This document shows positions 57,715 through 64,000 of a stretch of 64,000 nucleotides of DNA, piece by piece. Origin of the DNA: JBKQVT01 sp963804825 (GTDB lineage: Bacteria; Planctomycetota; Planctomycetia; Pirellulales; Thermoguttaceae); contig CAWDRV010000003.1 of assembly GCA_963804825.1 (NCBI GenBank), positions 1,240,001 to 1,304,000 of the forward strand, in the 5' to 3' direction. Under the pieces are notes generated by a model. The model ran no database searches. It had not been told where the DNA came from and saw only the letters and a program-made list of their open reading frames with translations. The position numbers and the translations under genes are program-made. The first letter of the stretch is position 1, and the number at the start of each line of letters is the position of its first letter.

Positions 57715-57743
57715 TTCCGCGGTAAGAGATTAGGAGAACAGCA

Positions 57744-59070
57744 GTGCCTCCCCCGTGGTATGCCTATCGCAACGGCAACTGGTCAACCCTCAGCAGCAAC
57801 GCGGCCAGCCCCTGGTATGACGGTAGCACGCAGACCGCGGCGAACCGGATTCCACAGAGCGGGAGACGGCGTCCACATCAACGGCTTTACGGTGGTCTGG
57901 GACGATGCGGTAACGACGACCACATTCAATACACTCGACTTCGGCGCCGGACAAATCCAGGTGAGTGTGGCCAACGTCGCCAAGACGCTTACTGTGGCGG
58001 GCACTAGCACCGGCGGCACGAATGCCGGTGGGTCGATCCAAGTCACTGCCGCCGGCCATACCCTGAGCCTCAATTTCACGGGCGGCTTTACCGCCGGCAG
58101 CGGCCCGGGGATCGTGAACCACAACGCAGCAACCATCGTCACCACCGGCAACATCACCGGCGGAACCGCAGCGGGGGCCTATGGATACGACGGCGGCTCC
58201 ACCAGCTCGGGCAGTTGCACGATTGCCGGCACGGTCAAGGGCGGAACCAACGCCACGGCCTACGGGGCCTATGACAACACCACGAATCAAGGCCCCTCGA
58301 TAACCGTGACAGGCAGCCTCGACTACACGGGCACTGCGATTCCCGTTCAGGTCCAAGCGGGCAATATGCTCTGGTGGAACCCGACTCCCGGCAGCAACAG
58401 CCGCATCATGCTGAACGGCCCCGGCGTCTTTCCGAACGTATTCACCGGCTACTGCGGCGACACCGATCCGGGGGCGGCCAACGTCCTGACGACGGCTGCA
58501 AACTACTGGGTCAACGGCGTGATGCACACGCCGACGGCCACGCTACCCGCGGTGGCGAAGGTCTACAGCGGCACGCACTACGGCGTTGGCGGCAACGGCA
58601 GCACGGGGACGCTCCACGCCAGCAACCTGCACAGCGGTGCCGGGGCGCCGGGCGTGGACCTGGTAGCCGCCGCGCTGCAGTCAGGCGTGACCGTGGACAA
58701 TGTCACCGGCATTTATGACCCGGTGACCGGCAACTACACCGATCCGGGCAAAGACAACGTACTGGTGGGCCACAACTACACCTTCGCCGGCGTCACCCAG
58801 ACCACCACGCTGACCCTGCCGACGGCCTCGCAAGTGCTTGTCGGCGTGACGTTCGGCGTGGCTGGCAACAGCATCACCGGCACCGTAACCCTGCCTCCTC
58901 AGGGCAAGGTGCAGAACGACACGAGCTATGGTGCGGCGGGCACCCAGTTCACCGGCACGATCGATTTGACCTGCTGCGTCCCCTCGAACATCAAGAACAA
59001 CGTCATCATCGCGGGAGTAACCGGGATCGTGGAGCCAAGTGCGACCGGGATGCTCACGCTCTATGAATGA
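57744..59070 (+). CDS. tail fibre-like, Gly/Thr-rich beta protein (one frameshift)
   Basis: The protein has about 442 residues. The GTG start follows AGGAG; residues begin MPPPWYAYRNGNWSTLSSNA and, after a shift near 57856, continue as GDGVHINGFTVVWDDAVTTT. Most of the rest is a low-complexity Gly/Thr/Ser beta pattern (GGTNAGGSIQVTAAGHTLSL), compatible with a beta-helix or fibre. Near the end a motif of about 45 residues is repeated twice (VTGIYDP / VTGIVEP). Likely exposed on the virion. Confidence 0.6.
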
Positions 59071-59099
59071 ATCATTTTTTCCAGGAAAGGATAACCATC

Positions 59100-59708
59100 A
59101 TGGCAAACGCAACCATCAACGTCGTGGCCAGCGTGGCCGGCCAGACCGTGCCCGTGCAACTCAGCCGCCAGGAGGATGGCACAGGATTGTGGACGCCCAC
59201 CCTGGCCGCCGGGCAAGTGCCAACCGGCTGGACAAAGACCGACGACACGGACGGCATCGCCGCCATGGCCGACGGCCACGGACTGGAAACCGGCGACAAG
59301 ATCGATGTCTTCTGGGACGGCGGCCGGCACTACAACATGACCGCCACTGTCGCCGGCAACAACGTCACGCTTGCCGGAGGCGGCGGCGATGCCTTGCCGG
59401 CCAGCGCCACTGCGGTCGTCGTCGCCAAGCATGAGGTCGTCGACGCGGCCTTCGACCCCGACAACATGACGGTGCTCCTGATCTCGACGGACCGTCGCGC
59501 GTCGGTCATCTTCGTGGATGCCGGCAACAACGTGCTCTTGGCCCTGGATCTGCCTGCCGGTGGGTGCTGCCTGTGGTGGACCAGCTCCGGGATCAGCCGG
59601 CCTATGTCGGGCAACCCCGTGGCCGAGATTCGGGTCGCCAACGGCGAGACTGCGGCAGCGGCGAACGTCACCGTGGCCGTGCTTTACGATTCGACGCCGG
59701 GAGAATAA
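59100..59708 (+). CDS. unknown virion-associated protein
   Basis: The protein has 202 residues. It starts MANATINVVASVAGQTVPVQ and has GDKIDVFWDGGRHYNMTATV, VVDAAFDPDNMTVLLISTDR and NVTVAVLYDSTPGE. It is beta-rich and Ala/Val-rich like the preceding gene product. AGGAAAGG lies before the start. The family is unknown; it may be a minor tail or decoration protein. Confidence 0.55.
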   Translation: MANATINVVASVAGQTVPVQLSRQEDGTGLWTPTLAAGQVPTGWTKTDDTDGIAAMADGHGLETGDKIDVFWDGGRHYNMTATVAGNNVTLAGGGGDALPASATAVVVAKHEVVDAAFDPDNMTVLLISTDRRASVIFVDAGNNVLLALDLPAGGCCLWWTSSGISRPMSGNPVAEIRVANGETAAAANVTVAVLYDSTPGE

Positions 59709-59720
59709 GGAATACAGCCA

Positions 59721-60263
59721 ATGAAGACCTTCGCCGACAATTCCGCCCGGACCTGGGCGATCACCGTCAACGTCGCGGCCGTCAAGCGGGTGCGAGAGCT
59801 GTTGCAGGTCAACCTCCTGGAGATCGCCGACCAGAAGGGCAAGCTCCTGGAGCGGCTGGTCGATGACCCCTGTCTCTTGTGCGACATCCTCTTCTGCCTG
59901 GTCAAGCCCGAGGCGGACGCCAAGGGGATCAGCGATGAGGATTTCGGCCGGGCCCTGGCCGGCGACGCCCTGGGCGCCGCGACCGATGCATTGCTGCAGG
60001 AGATCGCCGATTTTTTCCCCAAGGGCCGTCGCGAGGTCATGCAGCGGATCTTGCAAAAACTGACGGCCCTGCAAGAGCGGGCGACGAGCCTGGCCCTGCT
60101 CAAGCTGGACGATCCGGAACTGGATCGGCAGATGGAGGCGGAACTGCGAAGCGCGATGGAGGGCGCGCTGGAGAAAGCTGGGCTGACGACCAGTACCAGC
60201 GATGCTGGGAACTTGCCGGAATCGCCGGCGTCGAGCCCGGCGGATACACCCTCCGAGAGCTGA
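59721..60263 (+). CDS. tail assembly chaperone (gpG-like)
   Basis: The 180-residue helical protein begins MKTFADNSARTWAITVNVAA and has LLQVNLLEIADQKGKLLERL and DEDFGRALAGDALGAATDAL. It is the gene just before the tape measure, where siphoviruses encode the gpG-type chaperone that coats the tape measure during tail assembly. The last 30 residues (AGLTTSTSDAGNLPES) are simple and differ from the rest, which suggests that the functional longer form continues in the -1 frame described next. Confidence 0.65.
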   Translation: MKTFADNSARTWAITVNVAAVKRVRELLQVNLLEIADQKGKLLERLVDDPCLLCDILFCLVKPEADAKGISDEDFGRALAGDALGAATDALLQEIADFFPKGRREVMQRILQKLTALQERATSLALLKLDDPELDRQMEAELRSAMEGALEKAGLTTSTSDAGNLPESPASSPADTPSES

Positions 60264-60481
60264 CCTGGATGGCGGCCGGCGCCTGGTCGGCCACGGCGGT
60301 CCTGGCCGCGACGGTGACCAACGCCAATCCCTTCCGTCGGGAGGGTGCGGTGGCCGAACCGCGGCACTTCGACCCGTTCCAACTCCTGGCCCAGCGCCCG
60401 GTGGCCACGCGGGAGCCGCAGCTCCGGGTGCGGGTCGGGCAATTGAAACATCTGTTCGAGAAGGACAAACGGGGACAGTAA
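60176..60481 (+). CDS. tail assembly chaperone extension (gpT-like, -1 frame)
   Basis: In the -1 frame relative to the preceding gene an open stretch reads DDQYQRCWELAGIAGVEPGG, then YTLRELTWMAAGAWSA and EPRHFDPFQLL, which resembles the conserved second part of phage tail assembly chaperones. No good start codon or binding site occurs at its beginning (an ATG lies at 60269), as expected for a product made by programmed -1 frameshifting, with GAGAAAGC near 60171-60178 as a possible slip site. A sequencing indel is the alternative. Confidence 0.55.
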   Translation, partial: SWADDQYQRCWELAGIAGVEPGGYTLRELTWMAAGAWSATAVLAATVTNANPFRREGAVAEPRHFDPFQLLAQRPVATREPQLRVRVGQLKHLFEKDKRGQ

Positions 60482-60484
60482 TAT

Positions 60485-62566
60485 ATGGGTGCAGCCGGTG
60501 CCATTCGAGCTGGGGCCGCCTACGTCGAGGTGTTCTTGGAACAGAACGCCTTGAGCCGCAGCCTCGCTGCCACCAGCGCCAGGCTGCGGGGCTGGTCGGC
60601 CGGGCTGGGCCGGCTGGGGGCCGCCACCCGCGGCGGCGAGCTTCCAGGACCGCTGGCAGCCATCGCCGACTTCTCGTTTTCCCCCGCTGGCTTGGTGACC
60701 GGGATGCTGGCCGCCGTGCGCCAGTGGGCCGCAGGCGGCACGGAACTTGCCCACCTGGCCGAGAAGGCCGGCACCACCGTCGAAACGATTTCAGCTTTGA
60801 GCTACGCCGCCCGGCGCTGCGGTGTGGACACCGGCGGCCTGGCCATGGGCATTCGCCGCATGCAGGTCGCCATCGCCGGCGCAGCTCAGGGTACGCCTCT
60901 GGCCAGCAAGGCCCTGGCCTCGATCGGCGCGAGCGTCCAGGACCTCGCCAAGCTGCGGCCCGAGGAGCAGTTCCGCTACCTGGCCGATCGGATCGCCGCC
61001 GTCCCGAACCCGACGTTGCGGGCCGCCGCCGCGGTGAAAATCTTCGGCAAATCGGGCACGGAGCTTCTGCCGCTTCTGAACCAGGGGGCCGCCGGCATCG
61101 GACGCTTCGAGCAGCGGGCACGCGAGCTCGGGCTGGTCACTTCGACCGGGGCCGCCCAGGCCGCGCTGCGGTTCAGCCGCACCCTGGCCGATCTGACCGA
61201 CGTTCTGAAGAAGTGCGTCTTCGTCATCGGCAGCGCCTTGGGGCCGTATGTCGAGCAACTGACCGACTGGATCACCACTGCCGCCGTCAAGGTCCGCCAG
61301 TGGATCAATGACCACCGGGGGCTCGTGCTGGTCCTCTTCAAGGTCGCCGGTGCCATCGTCCTGGCCGGCGCCGGTTTTTCCCTGTTCGGTCGCATCCTGG
61401 GCATGGTCGCCGGGGGCCTTGGCATGATCTTGGGCGGCGTCCGGATGGTCGGCACGCTGGTCTCCGTGGCCGGGACGGTGATGGCCGCGGCCTGGACCGG
61501 CGTCACGGCGGCCGTCTCGGGCTTGGGGGCACTCTTCGCCGCCCTGGCAACCCCGGTGGGCCTGGTGTGCGTCGCGGTGCTGGCCCTGGGCGGCTACGCC
61601 CTCTACGCCACCGGCATCGCCGGCGATGCCCTGAGGTGGCTCAAGGGCGTCTTCCAGGATCTGGCCAAGGACGCGATGGAGACCTTCGGTGCGATCGGCG
61701 ATGCCCTGGCCGCCGGCGACATCAGCCTGGCGGCCAAGGTGCTGTGGGCCGTGCTCAAGCTGGAGTGGCAAAAGGGCGTCAATGCCCTGACGGAGATCTG
61801 GGTCGGTGTGAAAGAGACCTTCATGTCGGTCTGGACCGACTTCGTCTACTGGATGACCGGGATCGCCACCAAGGCCTGGGCCGGCCTGCAAAGCTCCTGG
61901 AACCTGGTGACCACGGGGCTGACCGCCGGCTGGACGATCTTCTGCGACTTCGTGCGCAGCGGCTGGGGAGCGACTCAGAACTGGCTATCGAAGCGGTGGA
62001 CAGATTTCATGACCTTCCTCGGCCAGTACGATGCCGACACGGGCGAGCAGATCAAGAAGAACCTCGACGAGGACTACGCCGCCGAGAAAGGCAGACGGGA
62101 GCGGGAAACCCAATCGAAGCTGGCCGGCCTCGGCAAAGGTTACGAGGACCGGGAGCGCGAGATCGCCCGGGATCGGGACACCGTGCTCGGCGGCCTCGAT
62201 CAGGCGAAGCGGGAAGAGACCGACCGACGGCACGCCGCCTATGCGAAGCAGTTGCAGGCAAGCCAGGCGGCGGTGGACGCGGCCAGAAAGGAATTCGACG
62301 ACGCCCGCAAGGAGGCCGCCGACAAGCGGGCGGCGAAGGAACGGGCCGACCGCGAGGCGGATTACGCCGGCAAGAGGGACTTTTCGGCGATGGAGGGGAT
62401 GCCGGGGGCCAAGACCAGCGTCGTCGGCACCTTCAGCGCCGCGGCCGTCTCGGGCCTCGGCTACGGCGGCGGCATCTTCGTGGAGATGAAGAACCAGTTG
62501 TCCCGGATCGCCGACACCGACGAAAAGTTGCTCGGCGAAGTCCAGCAGGGCGCGGCCTGGGAGTAA
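60485..62566 (+). CDS. tail tape measure protein
   Basis: The 693-residue protein has an N-terminal region with FLEQNALSRSLAATSARLRG and TTVETISALSYAARRCGVDT. Hydrophobic Gly/Ala-rich helices follow at about residues 285-385 (AGAIVLAGAGFSLFGRILGM), and then a long charged coiled coil (residues about 510-640). Such proteins set tail length and pass into the host membrane. 693 residues correspond to a tail of about 100 nm if the usual ratio near 0.15 nm per residue holds. The reading frame is intact. Confidence 0.85.
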   Translation: MGAAGAIRAGAAYVEVFLEQNALSRSLAATSARLRGWSAGLGRLGAATRGGELPGPLAAIADFSFSPAGLVTGMLAAVRQWAAGGTELAHLAEKAGTTVETISALSYAARRCGVDTGGLAMGIRRMQVAIAGAAQGTPLASKALASIGASVQDLAKLRPEEQFRYLADRIAAVPNPTLRAAAAVKIFGKSGTELLPLLNQGAAGIGRFEQRARELGLVTSTGAAQAALRFSRTLADLTDVLKKCVFVIGSALGPYVEQLTDWITTAAVKVRQWINDHRGLVLVLFKVAGAIVLAGAGFSLFGRILGMVAGGLGMILGGVRMVGTLVSVAGTVMAAAWTGVTAAVSGLGALFAALATPVGLVCVAVLALGGYALYATGIAGDALRWLKGVFQDLAKDAMETFGAIGDALAAGDISLAAKVLWAVLKLEWQKGVNALTEIWVGVKETFMSVWTDFVYWMTGIATKAWAGLQSSWNLVTTGLTAGWTIFCDFVRSGWGATQNWLSKRWTDFMTFLGQYDADTGEQIKKNLDEDYAAEKGRRERETQSKLAGLGKGYEDREREIARDRDTVLGGLDQAKREETDRRHAAYAKQLQASQAAVDAARKEFDDARKEAADKRAAKERADREADYAGKRDFSAMEGMPGAKTSVVGTFSAAAVSGLGYGGGIFVEMKNQLSRIADTDEKLLGEVQQGAAWE

Positions 62567-62570
62567 TCGA

Positions 62571-63380
62571 GTGGCCCCACTCCTATCCATTTACGAGGCG
62601 TACCCCAGCCGGGAGACGTTGCTGGCGGACAAACCGTCAATCGATCTCAATTACATCATCGTCGGCACCAGCGACGACACGGTGGCGACGGCGTTTGTGC
62701 TGGCCGGGACTCCTACGGCCTATCGCAACCTCTTGCGGCAGTCCGCGCAGCTCAAGCAGGTCGCTCCCGACGTTTATGAGGCCAAGGTCCGATACGGCGG
62801 CTGGAAGCTCCCCGAGTCCGGCGATTGGAAGTGGGAGTTCGACACCACCGGCGGCACGCAGAAGATCACCCAGTCGCTGGGCAACGTCAACAAGTACGCG
62901 GCTTCCGGCAGCACGGCCCCGGACTATAAGGGCGCCATCGGCGTGACCGACGATTCCGTCGAGGGCTGTGAAATCGTCGTGCCGCAGTTCAAGTGGAGCG
63001 AGACGCACCAATTGGACGCCAGCGAGGTGGACTGGACCTTCAGCCAAACCCTCTACAACCTGACGGGGACGACCAACGCCGACGGCTTCCGCGGTTTTTC
63101 CGCCGGCCAGGTGCTCTTCCATGGCGCCAAGGGATCGGCGTCGGCCAAGAATCCGGACCTGGTCGAGATTACCTTCAGCTTCGCCGCCTCGCGTGACGTG
63201 ACGAACCAGACCATCGGCGACATCACGGGCATCGCCAAGGCGGCTTGGGATTACCTCTGGGTCCGCTACGGCACGGTGCAGGACACCGACGCGAAGAAAC
63301 TGGTCAAGCGGCCTACCAGCGTCCACGTCGAGCAGGTTTACAACAGTGGCGACTTCTCCCAGCTTGGGATTGGGGACTGA
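62571..63380 (+). CDS. distal tail-associated protein, unknown
   Basis: The 269-residue protein (GTG start) begins LLSIYEAYPSRETLLADKPS and is mostly beta: YEAKVRYGGWKLPE, WKWEFDTTGGTQKITQSLGN, EVDWTFSQTLYNLTGTTNAD. Directly downstream of the tape measure is the place of distal tail and baseplate proteins, but no specific family is seen. The frame is intact. Confidence 0.6.
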   Translation: MAPLLSIYEAYPSRETLLADKPSIDLNYIIVGTSDDTVATAFVLAGTPTAYRNLLRQSAQLKQVAPDVYEAKVRYGGWKLPESGDWKWEFDTTGGTQKITQSLGNVNKYAASGSTAPDYKGAIGVTDDSVEGCEIVVPQFKWSETHQLDASEVDWTFSQTLYNLTGTTNADGFRGFSAGQVLFHGAKGSASAKNPDLVEITFSFAASRDVTNQTIGDITGIAKAAWDYLWVRYGTVQDTDAKKLVKRPTSVHVEQVYNSGDFSQLGIGD

Positions 63381-63385
63381 TCGCG

Positions 63386-64000
63386 ATGACCACCGGCGGC
63401 GACAAATTCCAGCACGTCTACGCGGGCCAGCGACGCCAGTTGCCGGCCGACGTGTGGAACGCCATGCTCGACACCGTCGAGTATGTCCAGGGCCTCCGCG
63501 AGAGCGGCGGCGCGCGGATCGGCGGCGCGGCTGCTCCGGTCTGCGTCAAGCCGGTCGCCAACACCACCGGCAGCGACCTGGTCCGCTTCGGCGTGGTGGG
63601 GATCGACTCCCCGGTCTTCGGCCCGGACGAGAACGCCGACGAGTTTCAGAGCCTCCCGTCGCTCAATGGGGTCACGCCCGAGCTTTCAAGCCACCTTGGG
63701 AATTTCGCCGTACTTGTGGAGCCGGTCGCCACTGGCGACGTGGGCTTGGCCGTCGTCACCGGCGTGGTGCCTTGCAAGGTCTACTTCAGCAGCACCGCCT
63801 CCTGGCCGCTGACCGGCCAGTCCTGGTACGACTACGCCGACATCGACGACGGCAAGTCCAGCCACCTGATCGCTCGGCCGTACGGCGGGGCAAGGATCCT
63901 CTGGGTGGCCGACACAAGCGGCGGCGAGCAGTGGGCCCTGGTCCGGATCGGCAATCCGGCTGGCATCGCCGCCTTGCACGGCACCCTCTCGGCAGCCTTG
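63386..64000 (+). CDS. tail-region protein, incomplete at window end
   Basis: The gene is open to the last base (205 codons). It starts MTTGGDKFQHVYAGQRRQLP and has VWNAMLDTVEYVQGLRESGG and LVRFGVVGIDSPVFGPDENA. The style, with repeated Gly/Val beta strands, is that of phage tail or fibre-associated proteins. Truncation prevents a family call. Confidence 0.6.
   Translation, partial: MTTGGDKFQHVYAGQRRQLPADVWNAMLDTVEYVQGLRESGGARIGGAAAPVCVKPVANTTGSDLVRFGVVGIDSPVFGPDENADEFQSLPSLNGVTPELSSHLGNFAVLVEPVATGDVGLAVVTGVVPCKVYFSSTASWPLTGQSWYDYADIDDGKSSHLIARPYGGARILWVADTSGGEQWALVRIGNPAGIAALHGTLSAAL

Noticed and set aside
57744..59070. Gly/Thr-rich protein as an ice-binding or adhesin protein
   Set aside because: Its place inside the tail gene block and the phage-type ribosome binding site make a tail fibre-like role much more likely.
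32193..64000. Prophage interpreted as a dead element because of many broken genes
   Set aside because: The breaks are single-base, often in short runs, lack accumulated stops, and cluster in one segment, while head and tail genes are intact; sequence error explains this better.

Overview
The window looks like a piece of a high-GC planctomycete genome (probably Pirellulales-like; this is inferred from protein style, REP-like palindromes and the type of phage genes, not from a marker gene). The left half is chromosome and the right half is a prophage whose right end lies outside the window.

1-23.8 kb: chromosomal genes. A toxin-like gene and a PIN-domain gene are followed by a long acetate and acyl-CoA neighbourhood. 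It holds AMP-forming acetyl-CoA synthetase (acs), a porin, a SatP/YaaH acetate transporter, a DUF4349 lipoprotein, an ADP-forming acyl-CoA synthetase with a GNAT acetyltransferase domain, a GT39-like membrane glycosyltransferase, and an operon of a second ADP-forming acyl-CoA synthetase plus an acetyl-CoA hydrolase/transferase that itself carries a GNAT domain. A type IIG restriction-modification enzyme, an AcuC/histone-deacetylase-family gene, a HEAT-repeat protein and tRNA-Arg(CCG) follow. Acs, GNAT domains and an AcuC-like deacetylase close together suggest reversible lysine acetylation control of acetate activation.

23.8-32.2 kb: a lower-GC island between the tRNA and the phage integrase. 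It has an IS66 remnant, a membrane protein of unknown function, and a five-gene minus-strand cluster of four radical SAM enzymes (one with a B12-binding-type N-terminus, two with SPASM-like C-termini) around a P-loop nucleoside-kinase-like protein. I do not recognise this combination; it is the best candidate for an undescribed pathway.

32.2-64 kb: a siphovirus-type prophage. Integrase and an excisionase-like HTH protein run left. To the right are a LexA/CI-like repressor, three unknown genes, a sigma-70-like factor, a replication/recombination block (AAA ATPase, DUF669, RusA, SF2 helicase, prim-pol, DUF3987 helicase), an iteron-rich origin-like region, a ParB-methyltransferase fusion, and small regulators. 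The morphogenesis block is terminase, portal, protease-capsid fusion, head-tail proteins, tail tube, tail assembly chaperone pair, tape measure and distal tail proteins. A 29-bp element sits upstream of two phage transcription blocks and may be recognised by the phage sigma factor or repressor.

Many genes are split by single-base indels, often at C, G or T runs, especially at 38.7-45.7 kb. Reading frames recover immediately after each one, so sequence error is more likely than decay. I therefore give whole-gene spans for most of these, and their lengths are often not multiples of three.
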